This document shows positions 1-12,254 of a DNA stretch of 64,000 nt, piece after piece. The notes below the pieces were generated by a model. The model was given only the letters and a program-made list of their open reading frames with translations. It was not told the origin of the DNA and did no database searches. Within the stretch, counting starts at the first letter, position 1. Each line of letters begins with the position of its first letter. The position numbers and the translations under genes were made by a program. Source of the DNA: Codonopsis lanceolata (lineage: Eukaryota; Streptophyta; Magnoliopsida; Asterales; Campanulaceae); the NCBI GenBank assembly GCA_013146195.2, contig CM028377.1:105812094-105876093 (forward strand). The letters run 5' to 3'.

Positions 1-3
1 AGT

Positions 4-660
4 TGTTGGAGAAATTCAGAGCATTATTTTCTTCAGTCTTTAATGGGAGTATTTATAGTTGGGACATTCTTGAGACCGTTAGGAGAAGACGAAGAGTAAC
101 AGCTCTATTAGGCTGAATGCATTAAATGCATGGAGTTGACTTTGTTGATTTCGTCTTCACTGATACTGAGCAGGGAATGGTGAAGAGTTGTTGCAGCAAC
201 TAGCAGGTGAGCAATCAGAGTTACAGACCTGCAATAGTTGAGTGCAGGCGTAAGTGTCGGCGTTCACCGCTTCTGTCACTTTTCAAGAGGCGAAAGTCTT
301 CACTTTTCGGGAAAAGTTGAATAGGCGTGTCTGAGAAGTCATGTGTTGATGAAGGATTGGTTTAAATCAAATTCAAACTGATAAAGGCTGAATTTAATTA
401 ATCCCCTAAACGTTTGATGACTGGACACGTCATGCTTGAATAGGTGCAGACAAGGTCTGCCGCTGAATGATGTATGAAGTCTTCCGGTGAAGCCTGCTGA
501 AGTCTTCCGCTGAACCTGTGAAGCCTATAAAAACTATTCTAAGACAAAGTTCTATACACAGTTACCACGCTAATTGATACGCATCACAATTAGCCACTAA
601 GTATAGAACCTAATGTAATGTATGAACAGATGTAAATCAAGATACAAATGAGAAACAACA
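4..660. mobile_element. Probable LTR of a Copia-like retrotransposon
   Basis: The segment opens with TGTTG at 4 and closes with CAACA at 660, the inverted termini expected of an LTR. A TATA-like CCTATAAAAAC lies near 524-534, as in a U3/R boundary. Homology to the right inverted arm begins exactly at 661, the first base after CAACA, which fits an insertion edge. Only 3 bases precede it in the window, so neither the target duplication nor the internal region can be seen. The family assignment is a guess. Confidence 0.4.
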
Positions 661-1186
661 GATATGTTATTTTTTTAGTGGGATTTTTTGATATTTTCCC
701 TTTTTTGTAATTAATTAATACTATTAAGTTGGAGTACTTTGGGAAAAAACAAATTTGATTAAACGGTGGAAAGATCTATATAAATGTAATCGAACACCGG
801 TAAGGCTAAAACGAGCAGATATACTACCAGCTCAAGCTGGTAATATTAGAAATTAAGTGCTCTCAAAGCAACATTTTTTTAAATGCTCGAAGTTCCCAGA
901 TTCGTTATTTCTTCAGAAATCCTAAGATTGTTAGTTTGTTACAAACTATTGTCGTCCCATATTAATTTACAAAGGTAGATGCTAGTACGAGCTAGAGCTT
1001 CTAATATTATTAAGAGTTTTAATGTTAGAGCCGTTAGTTAATTAAGTTGGTGGTAATTTCGAAAGTCTACGTCGTTATTTTAAAAAAAAACAAATTTGAT
1101 CTAAAAGCATCCACAATAGTTGCACCCTAGAACACCATTTATACAACCCCTTAAACCATTTTAGAGGCCGTTTAAAAATGTTTTAA

Positions 1187-1194
1187 CTCCAATA
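1187..1194 (+). other. Empty target site of the hAT element found in the right arm
   Basis: ACTCCAAT occurs once here. In the inverted right arm its complement ATTGGAGT is present twice, at 28459-28466 and 32199-32206, flanking a 3.7-kb hAT element. This site therefore shows the pre-insertion state. Confidence 0.88.
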
Positions 1195-1971
1195 AGCACC
1201 CTTCTATATAACTCTTTGAATTGGAGATATCTTAACTAACAAACATAACTATCAATATATTTCTAATTTTTTTTTAATTTTCCTACCGCAATTGAAATAA
1301 AACATTTATACTTTTAAATTTTATATTTTATTAAAAAGCATATTATATACTTTGATTATATCAATTATTTTTATTTAAATAAAGTCTTGTTACGCTTTTT
1401 AATATTATCAATATACCCATAATTTAAGTTATAAATAATAAAAAAACGGAAATGATAGTAAAAAAATACACTAAAATAATTGAAAAAGAAAATTTAAAAA
1501 GTGGGAAACCATACCATCATCAAAGAGATGATGTCAGTTGAGTTGTTTATTTAATTCATAGGATCTCCACTTCGGTACGTTAAAATTTTGGTCAAAAACC
1601 GAATGCTCTGATCAAGTTAAAAAAAACTCATTTTTTGAAGCCTTCTTTAGATTTGGAACAAAAAAATTGAAATGGAACAAATACTAGAAGGAAGACTAAT
1701 AGAAAAGGAGACAGGTGAGAGAGAGAGAAGATAGAGATGAATGGGGGCGCGCTAATACTCACCTAATAAGTTGGAGGAGAATTAGTGTTTTTTAAGAATA
1801 GTGTGATTGATAGAGTATCCACTGTAAATTTTAAACGAGGTACAAAAAATCTAAAAAGATTTTAGGTTATTAATAAAAAGATACTCCAACAATGTAAAAT
1901 TTTAATTAGATTTAGTCAAACGACGTTAATACTAAATCTTATAATAATATCGGGTATTCTAACTTTTAATA

Positions 1972-2135
1972 TCCAATATTGCTAGTCTTATAACTATTTA
2001 TACAACTTTTTTTACAACTAAACTTTGAAGAAAGTTAAAATTGTCTTTGTTCAAAACATTTTTTTCAAATTCAAAGCTTAGTTGTAAGAAAAATTATAGA
2101 ATTAGTGGTAAGGATAACATTTTTGTTTAATATCA
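1972..2135. mobile_element. Possible palindromic MITE private to the left arm
   Basis: This AT-rich stretch is missing from the right arm, where flanking sequence is continuous near 27695. Its two halves are imperfect inverted copies: TTACAACTAAACTTTGA near 2019-2035 against TCAAAGCTTAGTTGTAAG near 2079-2096. Exact ends and target duplication are unclear. Confidence 0.4.
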
Positions 2136-2137
2136 TA

Positions 2138-2395
2138 CTCCCTCCGTCCCTAATTTATTGTCCTGCTTGACCCGGCGCACAGATTAAGAAAAAACAATTG
2201 ACTTGATTATTTATATTGGTTTAATGTGTAGTTTCCTTTAAAGCCCATGTATATGTGGCTCATAATTAAAGTAAGGTGAAAAAGCAAGGGTAAAGTGGTA
2301 AAAGTGATGTTCTAAAAAGGTAAGTTTTAAAGTGGACAATTATTTTGAGACGGACGAAAAAGGAAAGGAGGACGATAATTTAGGGACGGAGGGAG
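2138..2395. mobile_element. Stowaway-like MITE (Tc1/mariner type), left arm only
   Basis: Terminal inverted repeats CTCCCTCCGTCCC and GGGACGGAGGGAG are flanked by TA on both sides (2136-2137 and 2396-2397), as in plant Stowaway MITEs. At the matching place in the right arm (about 27695) the flanks meet at a single TA. It has no coding capacity. Confidence 0.88.
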
Positions 2396-2579
2396 TACCA
2401 CATTTACAAATTCAAAGATTTGTATAATGATTTGCCGGCTGATCCAGAGTCATTTTGTCGCTGTCACTTGGATTTGAAATGATCCATTAAATTCCTCTTG
2501 TTTTTAGCCAAAATAACCGAAACAAAGTTTTCAACGAGAAAGATGCTGTGATCCAGGATTCATTTTGTTTCGTGTAATA

Positions 2580-2834
2580 CTCTCTCCTTTCCAAAATTAT
2601 CGTCTTTTTTTTTTTCGTCCATCTTAAAATAATATTTTAGTTTGAAATTTACTTTTATAAAATATTATTTTTATCATTTTACCCTTACTTTTTCAACTTA
2701 CTTTAATTATGGGACATATACACATGGGCTTTAAAGAAAACTACCCATTAAGCTAATATAAATAATCAAGTCAATTGTTTTTTATTAATCTGTGCATTGG
2801 GTCAACTAGGACGATAATTTAGGGAAGGAAGAAG
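2580..2834. mobile_element. Stowaway-like MITE, diverged copy
   Basis: It starts CTCTCTCCTTTCC and ends GGGAAGGAAGAAG, with TA at 2578-2579 and 2835-2836. The internal sequence resembles the element at 2138 read in reverse. It is also present in the right arm at about 27248-27513, so it predates the split of the two arms. Confidence 0.78.
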
Positions 2835-3465
2835 TATTTTATTTTTTTATTATATTTTATAAGAAACAAATTTATGGTTGAGAATTTTTCGTTTCCCGAA
2901 ATTTGAAAGTCGGATTTATTTAATTTGAACGTTTTATGTTTTGAACAAAAATAGTTTCTATTCCCTGAGAAACGGTTTTTTTTTAATTTTTAAATTTTGG
3001 GGGAAAATGAGAAACATTTTTATTTTTATAGAAATAAAAACAATTACCAAACACATTTCTATTTCTAATTTTCACCAAAAACTACTTAAATATAACAATA
3101 CGCTTTCAACACAAGTGGACGTAAGTAAATATAAAAGATTATGAAAATTGTAAGTATAATTTTAAAAAAGTTAGTCCAAAAATAAAATATTAGACTATTT
3201 GTTTGAAACGGAATTAAGTAAATGTTCTTTTTTTAATTTTCAAAAAGATTTTTTAAGTAAATTGTTTCTAATAAACGTATTAATTGTACGATGAAAAACA
3301 TGAACAAATTAATTTGACACGACTAACATATACTTTTAAGGAACCTAGCATAGCATAGAGTCGGGTTATATCTTTATATTCGAGGAAATTGTTAACTTAA
3401 CAAAGAACACTTATATTTTGAAACGAATAGGGTATTATTACATGGATCCTTTTGGTAAATTTTCT

Positions 3466-5122
3466 TTAACCACTTTGAGTATGAGGAATGGCAATGAGAA
3501 ACAAATTATTTTTTCTCTTAGCAGCAGCTCCAAATCCCTCTTCCATGTCAAGTTCTTCAGGTTTGATACAACCAGGGAGCTTCCAGTCAAAATGATAGAG
3601 AAGTTGAGCCAATGTTAGCTCTACATTAGCCAAACCAAATGTAATCCCGGGACATATTCTCTTCCCGGCCCCGAACGGATGTACTCGAAATTGCCTCGAA
3701 AATCGATACAATTTGTCTCAAATCTCTCAGGCTCAAAGCTCTCGGCATCGTGCCAGTATTCGGGATCTCTTCCTAGATCCCAAGCATTCACGATTAGTTT
3801 CGTCTTGATGGGTATATCGTACCCATCAATCTCGCACGCCTCTCTACACTCTCTAGGGATTAATAGTGGAAACGGCGGGTGCAACCGTAGTGTTTCTTTG
3901 ATTACTAGCTTTAAGTAGTGCAAACCTTGAATATCGACTTCATTCATAATTTTCTTCCCCTCGAGTGCTCGTCTCAACTCTTCTTGTGCCTTGTGCATCA
4001 CTCTCGGATTCCTCATCATCTCTGACATAGCCCATTCGATTACTGTCGATGATGTATCAGTGCCAGCTCCGAACAATTGCTGAATCACATAACATATTAT
4101 GCTATGGAAGTTAATAAAGTGATCTAATTCTAGTAATAAATTAACATGTTTGACAAGTTAATTAACTAATCAATACTAACCATAACTACTGCTTTGATGT
4201 TGTCAGATGTAATCGGAAACTCGAGACCACCAGTGTCCCTAATTCTCAAAAGAACATCAAGTAGATCTTCGTTGTTTGGCTCTCGTTTCATGTTCAAGTG
4301 CTTCTCCATATGATCCTTAATGGAATCGTCGATCACCTCGCCAGCTTTCTGCCGTAGGTTGAGTAATTTGGGCTTAATCCCACTAAGTACAGGAAGGAAT
4401 TTCCAAGATGGAAACAAATCAGCCACTTGAAAACCTCCTCCAAGATACACAATATCTTGTATTACCCTTATCATTGTTTCTTGATCTTTGCATCGCTCTC
4501 CAAATACCGCTCTACAAGTTATAGTATTCGACAACATGTAAATCTTCTCGCTGAGGTTTATCGGCAATGATGATCCAAACGATCTGATATAGTTTACGAG
4601 GTGCGAAACTTCATGCTCTCGGATAGACCGAAATTCTTGTACTTTCTTGGCACTAAGTAATTCCAAAGTACAGAGTTTACGCATTTGTCTCCAGTATGCA
4701 CCATAGGGAGCAAAGGCTATGTCGGAATAATTGTACCCGACGATCTTAGTCGCTAAAAGATCCGGCCGATCGGCGAAAGCGAGATCGTGGGTTTTCAATA
4801 CTTGTTTGGCTAGTCGAGGGGACGATACAATGATTGCCGAGATTTCACCTAGTTGTATGTGAACAAGAGGACCGTACTTGTTTGACAAATCCGAAAAAAT
4901 ACGATGGGGCAATTTTGAACTGGCTAAGGAAAGCATGCTACCAATGAGAGGTAGCTTTGGAGGCCCGGGGGGTAACTTTGGATTTCTATTTTTAGTATGT
5001 GTTCCTAGTGATTCAATGAACTTTCTGAACAAGAACCAAAAGAAGATGAGGAATGTGATGAGGAAGAAGATGAATTTGAGATCCATTACGAAAGAAATGC
5101 TGGTCGCTATCTCTTTATTCAA
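3466..5122 (-). pseudogene. CYP71-family cytochrome P450, copy 1, frameshifted at the haem-binding loop
   Basis: Exon 1 is 5122-4181 (or from the second methionine at 5086, followed directly by the membrane anchor) and exon 2 is 4079-3466, with an intron starting GTTAGT and ending TTCAG. Family features visible: N-terminal hydrophobic anchor, LPPGPP hinge, I-helix FGAGTDTSS at the start of exon 2, KETLR (ExxR) and PERF. Members are ER-bound monooxygenases of specialised metabolism; the substrate cannot be read from sequence. Compared with copy 2, this copy lacks one C of a CCC run plus 3 further bases just upstream. That shifts the frame before the FGAGKRICPG cysteine loop, whose codons continue in another frame (ORF from 3711). 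Exon 1 is undamaged. Either a real lesion or a sequencing error. The intact frame would give about 507 residues from the second methionine, normal for the family. Confidence 0.9.
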
Positions 5123-5140
5123 CTTACTTCAAATATACTA

Positions 5141-5435
5141 CTCCCTCCTTCCATTATCAAAATATTGTCTTGGTTGATCTGATACATCGTTTAAGGAAAA
5201 CGAATTGATCGGATTAGAAATATTGGTGTAATGTGTAGTTTTTTTTAATGTCTTGGAGTATGTGGTCATAATTAAAGTAGGTAGAAAAAATAATGGTGAA
5301 GTGGTAAAAGTGTTTTTGTAAAAGGGAAAGTTTTGAAAGATGATAATTATTTAAAAACTGAAAATTTTGAAAAGAACAATTATTTAAGAATGGACAAAAA
5401 AAAAAAGGTAGACAATAATTTGAAAACTGAGAGAA
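5141..5435. mobile_element. Stowaway-like MITE immediately upstream of P450 copy 1
   Basis: The start CTCCCTCCTTCCA and the end ACTGAGAGAA are imperfect inverted ends flanked by TA (5139-5140 and 5436-5437). It ends 18 bp from the outermost ATG of the P450, so it occupies the 5' leader or proximal promoter. The same element is in the right arm at 24650-24943. Confidence 0.72.
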
Positions 5436-6228
5436 TATTTTCACAAAAAAAAATTATTATTATTATAGCCAACATTTTTTACGATGAAGTTTTTTGGATC
5501 TTTAGAAAAATCATGTTAGTCGTAGTATAATTATCCTTCGATCTTCCTAGTTACCTATCTACCAAAATAAACTAAAAATAACAAATGATGAAAATCTCAT
5601 TAAAAAAATGTATAAATTTTCTGTAAGACGATCTTATAAATAAATCATAATTATAAGATGGAGTTTTACTTTCTTCCAGCTCAGCCTATCAATATGCGAT
5701 ATTTTACTCTTCAATTTAGTGGGACCACCACTGACCTATTTAAAACCTTAATCATACTAATTTGAAATTTTTTAAAGTTTGATCGAACTATTGGAGGGAA
5801 TTTAAAAAAAAGAGTTATGAGGGTATAATCTTAAGGGTATAATTTAAAAGTAAGAAAAATACAAATATTTATATAAGAGTCGATTAGTTTTTCTTAAATG
5901 ATATATCGGATCCAAAAAAACAATATTTTGAAAACGGATGGAGTGTTGCCCGTAGACGATATGCTCAAATATGACCAAAAAACCCATCAATTTATCTTTT
6001 ATGGTCATTGACCAAAAAAGGATATATACTTCCCAAAACACCCTTCTCAACCTAGATAGCCTTTCACCCATTAACGTCCCTCACAAACACATGAAATCAG
6101 TTCTATCATCTTCCTCCGCCATCACCTATCTGCCATCGCCTATCTGTCTATCGCCTCGCAAGGTTCGATTGGCTCTGTTCGTCTCTCTCATCTCTCTATC
6201 TTCTCGAAATGAATCTGTTCGTCGGCAT
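5436..6228. other. Non-coding arm sequence upstream of P450
   Basis: No gene is recognised. The stretch ending near 5946 (AAAACGGATGGAGTG) looks like one end of another Stowaway-type element, but I could not place its other end with a target duplication. Confidence 0.4.
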
Positions 6229-6625
6229 TGAGTCAGTTAATTGACTCATGAGTCGATCGTCAATACTCTATGGTAGATGATGAGTAAGTTAATCGACTCA
6301 TTAACTGACTCATCATAATCGACTGGTCGAGTATGAGTCTGTTAATTGACTGGTCAAGTATGAGTCGGTTAATCGATTCACTTAGTCATTAGTGGGTTGA
6401 TTAACTGACTCATAATATCGAATATGTGTCAGTTAATCGACTTACTAATGATGAGTATGAGTCGGTTAATCGACTGGCCGAGTATGAGTCGGTTAATCAA
6501 CTCAGTTAGTCATTAGTTGGTCGATTAACTGACTCATCAAGTCAATTAGTAGGTCGATGAACTGACTCACCGAGTCGATTAGTGAGTTGATTAACCGACT
6601 CATAATACGATTACTCAACTTAGTA
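6229..6625. repeat. Array of palindromic GAGTC...GACTC units (left arm)
   Basis: About twenty-base units resembling TGAGTCGGTTAATCGACTCA recur with variation in both orientations, giving many nested small palindromes. TGACTCA and TGAGTCA, the core recognised by GCN4/AP-1-type bZIP proteins, appear repeatedly. No ORF crosses it. A matching array lies in the right arm at about 23497-23860. Confidence 0.85.
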
Positions 6626-6751
6626 AGAGTATTTTGGGGTTTATCGATGAAACATGGCTATAAAAGATAATTTTGAGTGAGTGTGACCATTTTTGAACAT
6701 GTCTATTTTAACATGACTATTTTGGAAGAAACTCCATTGTCCGTGAGAACT

Positions 6752-8673
6752 AAAACCTCAGACTATCTAATTCACATTTTTGTCTTTAAATGAAACATTG
6801 TTGTTTCAAAAACAAAAGCATCACTCAAACGGCTGATCAATCTAAAAAGTTAAACAATAGATATAAAATGGGTCAATTCAAGAAGGTAGAAGTAAAATTT
6901 AATTAATAGAACTTGGGATTGTGATTTGTTACTGTAACGATAAAATGGGTCAAATTGCAAAATCTGGATATACTGAGACTGTGGCTTACGTTTCTGAAAA
7001 CAATAGGGGCACCAAAGCAATTAATGAAACATTTCAATTTCATTAATGCAGTTGCACACTCATAGTGTGCCACGTCGTATGCCTTCCTCATCCAAAGGTC
7101 CGCGCATTTTGTACATAGTTTCGAGTTCGGTGATCCGTCCATCCGGTTTCAGCTTACTTCCCACTCTTGTTTTGACCCGTTTTCTTGATGTATAATCCGT
7201 GGTTTCTATAAATTGGTTGACGATGCCAAACAGAACGCAACTCCATTTTCCTTCCTAATTGGGGTTTCCTATTGACCGAATAAATCAAAGATACATTTAT
7301 ATTATGGTATATATTCAATCTATTCACTCTTCTCCTATATTATTCTGTAGTTTGACTAGCTTGTTTGATTAAACAAACTGTTTTTCAAATAAAAATTTGA
7401 CATTTAATCTTTTTATTTTTTTAAAATTATAAAATACATATTTAATTTAAGAACGGTGGGAGTAGAAAATTAAATCTATTCTAACGTCTTCGTGGGACTA
7501 AAAGAAGAAGACTAAGCGAAACAATTAAGATAACATAGTATAATGGTAACATAAGATTGATGTAGCATAGAGGAGCTTTATTCAAAACCTACTCCAAATA
7601 TACTATTTTCACACACACACAATTATAATTAACGTTTTTAAAAAATATTTTGGATTTTTAGAAAAATCATTTTAGTCGTAGTATAATTATCCTTCAATAT
7701 TCTTGATTACCTATCTACGAAAATAAATTGAAAACAACAAATGATGAAGATGTTAAAGTAGAATGTCCGGCGTTCCAATTAGAATGAATTTTTATTCTAC
7801 TTGTAAAACAATATTATTGGAATTTATATTTAAATGAAGGTATTTATTTATCTTATATTTATATTATCAATAGTTTATAAATATATGATAAAGTTCTTAA
7901 ACCAATTTTAGCTATGGAGCATGATTGCACATTTGTTGGTAATTATGAAATATGCTTCTAGGGTTTTGATCTTAAATTAAATTTGTTCTAAGTCGATTGG
8001 CTTTTCAAGACAAGGACATTGAATGACCATGTGAGACTTATGCATATGATGTATGCTCGTATGACGAGGATGTTACATTTCATTAGCATCAACGTTGTGA
8101 CGCAAGTACATATATTGCAGGCACTTGTTAGAGAACAAGTTCACTAAACATGACCCGTTGATAATTCTTAAATGGATGTTTTATTTGTCAAATTAAGAAT
8201 TTTTACGTTGCGATAATACATGATTAGTCCTCGGACTTGAGGCACGATAGTTAGCTTGTGTGCATCATGTAACACTTTGATTTACTTTCTGATTGCTTGA
8301 CAATCGTAAAGGGGTATTTTGAGTGTTGCAATGGTGTGCATGGAGGTTAATCAGTGGCTAACATAGAATTCAACACTTGTCAGATGATAAGAGAATTTCT
8401 TGTATTTTTCATAATTCATGATTCGAAGACCTTGGCCAAGGTATGATGAATTTGATTCATAAAGGAATCATTGGTACTTGAAATAGAATCACATTTATTA
8501 AATCAATTGAATTTTGACTTATAATCTATATCCTATATTTAATCAGGAAATTAGATGTCGAAAGGATCTTATATGTATGCACTCGTAATTGAAATATGTT
8601 TACTCGTTTTTCACCTATTGCTAGGTATTCGTGCTACTTGCTAGGTGTTCTCACGATTTGTAGGTTTTTGAAA
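6752..8673. other. No recognisable gene
   Basis: AT-rich sequence with no conserved coding stretch. A short minus-strand ORF at 6903-7142 has no features I recognise and is probably chance. About 7650-7745 repeats sequence also found near 5500-5590 (AAAATCATGTTAGTCGTAG-like), which points to dispersed repeat material. Confidence 0.5.
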
Positions 8674-10997
8674 TCTATATATATATAAAACCAAGGTAGT
8701 CTAAAAATAGCAAAATCCCTCCAAAATTTGTCTTCCTAAAATAGAAAGTCATTTATATGTAATAAAAGTTGTGGGTCATGTATTGAAAACATAAATTAAT
8801 TGATTATACATTAATTGATTACATGTGTCATAATTAATCAAATACTACCTTAATATGTAAAAATCAAATACTCAGAATATGAAAACCAAATATTGCCTTG
8901 GAATATGAACAAACTTCTAATGAATTGAAAACAAAGTTAACAAAATATTTCAACATCTTCAAGATCTTAATTTTATTGTTAATTTTCCATGTTATAAATC
9001 GATATCATAATTTTTTATAGTATTCTACACGTTAAGAAATTTGTTGTCTTATAGAAGCTAAAATATGATGAACTTAAACATTGACTTCTGTCAACATATA
9101 TTATTACAAAAATTATACTTTTACTTTTATATTAAATCAAGAGTCCCGACAAAAGTGTGTTTATTCAAATATTCGAAACAGAAAAAAATAAAATAACACC
9201 CCATGATTTAATTTCAATCCGAGCATATAGGTCAAACAAAAAAACCTTGAATATTAACCAACGAAGCAAATTTCATCAAATCCGAACTAGATTTTTTTGT
9301 AAAAATATTGTTGTTTGTTCGGTTTTTAATGCTCAATCCTCCAAATCTAATTATTATTGTATTTAAAAAATCAACTAATATTTTATTGTAATTTTTTTTT
9401 ACCAACTAACCATTAAAAGGCTTGGATATCTCATTGTAGGAGCTAAAATTTGAATGCAAGTAATGTTGGAGACAAAGTATCACAAGAATGTCATCGTCTT
9501 CATCAGTAAAAGCAAGAATATCACATCTAGATGACATGAAAATCACAAAACAATAAAAAAAATTGATCACGAAAATATAATTAATATCGAAATAATACTA
9601 CTTAACGAGTCTAAATATATCCTCATCACAATTGTTGAGACAACTTATTGATATATTTGAAACTAAAAAGCACATCTAATGAAATGGATCAAAAGTAAAA
9701 GCAATTCATTGGCAAATCTATAAAAATATAAAGAAGCATAAATAGAAAAATATTTTTCCATCTCCATCGGACCCGTTGAAAAAATATTTTAAAACCATCA
9801 ATATCTTAATTTTATTGTCCATTTTACATTTTAATTAATCGAAATCAAAATTTTTAATAATATTTTATACGTTAAAAACTTATGGACTTATAGAAGATAA
9901 AATATAATGAACTTAAACAATCGGCTTCAGTCGATGTGTATTCTAAAAATATATATTTTTATTTTTATATAAAACGAAGATAGTCCCTACAAAATTGTAT
10001 TTATTAAAATATTAGAAACATGAAGAAAAAAAAAAGTAACAAACCATTACTTATAATTTCAACCAGAGTAAACATATAGGTCAAACAAAAGTCAAACAAA
10101 AAAAGGTCAAACAAAAGTTAAGGCCAATCATTGGTACTATCATATGCAATAACGATTAACAATAGTTATGAACAATCATTGCCGCATATATGACACTTCC
10201 TGAAGTATAGTTCAAAACAGATCATGAAATGGACCAAAAGTAAAAGCAATTCATTGATAAATCTATAAAAATATAAAGAAGCATAACATTAAAAATATTT
10301 TTCCATCTCCATCGGACCCACTGAAAAAATATTTTAAAACCATCAATATCTTAATTTTATTGTCCATTTTACATTTTAATAAATCGAAATCAAATTTTTT
10401 AATAATATTTTATACGTTAAAAATTTGTGGTCTTATAGAAGATAACATATAATGAACTTAAACAATCGGCTTCAGTCGATGTGTATTCTAAAAAAATTAT
10501 ATTTTTATTTTTATGTAAAACCAAGATATTTCCTACAAAATTGTATTTATTAAAATATTAGAAACTGGAAAAAAAAGTAACAAACCATTACTTATAATTT
10601 CAACCAGAGCAAACATGTAGGTAAAACAAAAGTTAAGGTCAATCATTGATACTATCATATGTAATAACGATTAACAATAGTTAAGGGCAATCATTGTCGC
10701 ATATATGACACTTCCTGAAGTATGGTTCAAAGCAGATCGTGATTTTTAGGTTAACAAATCATTCTGGTTTAAAAATATTGATTGATATGAGATAAATAAG
10801 GAAAACCAACAAAATAACACAATAAATGTTATGTATAATGAATTCAGAGTTTATCATATTACCGATACAATGATGTATTTTTATTTAGATATTTGCAATT
10901 CATTCTTTTAATTTTATTTATTGTCTTTATTTTGTTTGAATAAAATTTAATTAAAAATATATATGTCCGTGCGTTAAACGCACGGGTGTAAGACTAG
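8674..10997 (+). mobile_element. Non-autonomous Helitron
   Basis: It begins TCTATATATATATAAAACC after an A and ends CTAG before a T, the A|TC...CTAG|T arrangement of Helitrons. Twelve bases before the end lies a perfect hairpin, CCGTGCGT-TAA-ACGCACGG (10967-10985), the expected 3' terminator. There are no terminal inverted repeats or target duplication. No Rep/helicase ORF is present, so it must rely on proteins supplied in trans. The interior is AT-rich and partly built of tandem duplications. Confidence 0.88.
9681..10742. repeat. Tandem duplication of about 545 bp inside the Helitron
   Basis: GAAATGGATCAAAAGTAAAAG at 9681 recurs as GAAATGGACCAAAAGTAAAAG at 10226. The following sequence, including the CCATCTCCATCGGACCC and ACACTTCCTGAAGTAT stretches, repeats in order. 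A more diverged, partial earlier copy is seen at about 8930-9170. Confidence 0.85.
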
Positions 10998-12254
10998 TTA
11001 ATGAGTTAATTTCAAGTATATTAACTAATTAGATTATTTAATAGAATAAATTATTATTTGTAAGTTACAAAATTGTTGTAAGCCTACAACTAGCATTAGT
11101 TGTGAACCTAAAAGGTCGCACACTAAGAATGGAAGGATTCATTTGTTCAATAAAAGAATTAATCCAAATTGTTGGACGCAGTTGATTAGTAGAGATTAGT
11201 TGACGGATAGAATTGATTTAATCAATTTAATTAAATTTAGGTTTGGTCAATTAATTTGATTAATTGATGAAATTTTATTTAAAGTCTAACCCGATATTTA
11301 ATTGGGCTCGTAAATAGAGCACATCCGGTTAATTTGAAAGAAATAAAATGAAGGAGGGATAGTATTGCTAATATTAGATAAATGTTAATCTAATAAAGTA
11401 ATATATGGTATTAATTGTATTACCATATAATCCTACCAATGAACCTAAACACTATTGTGTATACATTAGATGTAGCACATATTAGAGTTTTGATTATTTT
11501 GGAAGAGATTATGATGATACGGTTTTGAGAAAAACGTATCCTTCATTTTTGTTTTAATAAAAACAGCTGCCACTTTAATGACTCAATTATGGGCATTCAT
11601 TGTCTTTTAATGTTTTGATTACGGTGATGAAAATTGGCTGGTTGAGAGTTGGAAGTTGGGAACGGTTGGGGTGTGTCTGAAACGGACACAACTGTTTCGG
11701 ACAAAATTGTCGGTAACCATTATCTGAGGAGGCATAACCGTTGTTGTAACTGCTCTGTCTTAAAGGGGTGTAACAGTTAGACAGAACATGTTCACAAGTT
11801 CAAAAGTGTCACACAACTTGAAATGAACTGGCAGCAAAAAGATACAGCCAGTCCAGCGACGGTGCGCACGTTTGGACCTGAACTTTACTAGGTCTTCCCT
11901 TCTACACAAAAGAGTAGTAGCCCAAGGGCCGATTGTTAAGCCTAAAAACTCTTCTTTATAAAGTAGAATTGTTTTCTTTTTATTCCCAATGTGAGATTCC
12001 CCACTTCCTACTTACATAACTTCCTCATTTAATTTTATTGAAACAAGTTTCCAACACGTACTTGCCTCGTAGTTGAGACTCGAAACAAAGATAGTTGAGA
12101 GTTTGATAGCTGATGATTTGACATTTTAAAAATGGAAATTTTCAAGTGAGTATAATTTTATAAACATGTTTTCATTTACGACCATTAATTTTTTGGACAT
12201 TTCATATAACTACAAATTGGTTGTCAAATGACAAAAAAAATGTCATTAATTAAG
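10998..12254. other. No recognisable gene
   Basis: Both strands lack a conserved coding stretch. The segment 11820-12060 is less AT-rich, but I cannot assign it. Confidence 0.5.

Larger units (their letters stand above)
661..6751 (+). repeat. Left arm of large inverted repeat
   Basis: The reverse complement of this segment matches 23364-32735 in order: the stretch around 1120-1160, the MITE at 2580, the P450, the MITE at 5141, and the GAGTC array. Sampled coding stretches and the P450 intron are essentially identical, while flanks carry small indels. Length differences come mainly from private transposon insertions. The inner edge (6751) corresponds to the first base of the contig after the N gap, so the true inner end is unknown. 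Apart from the listed elements, 661-2137 and 2835-3465 show no gene. Confidence 0.93.

Noticed and set aside
3679..3918. Plus-strand ORF opposite P450 exon 2 (also 24907-25206 and 26159-26401)
   Set aside because: Antisense shadows of the P450 coding frame.
6903..7142. 79-codon minus-strand ORF with several cysteines
   Set aside because: Cysteine spacing fits no zinc-binding pattern I know, and flanking DNA gives no gene context.
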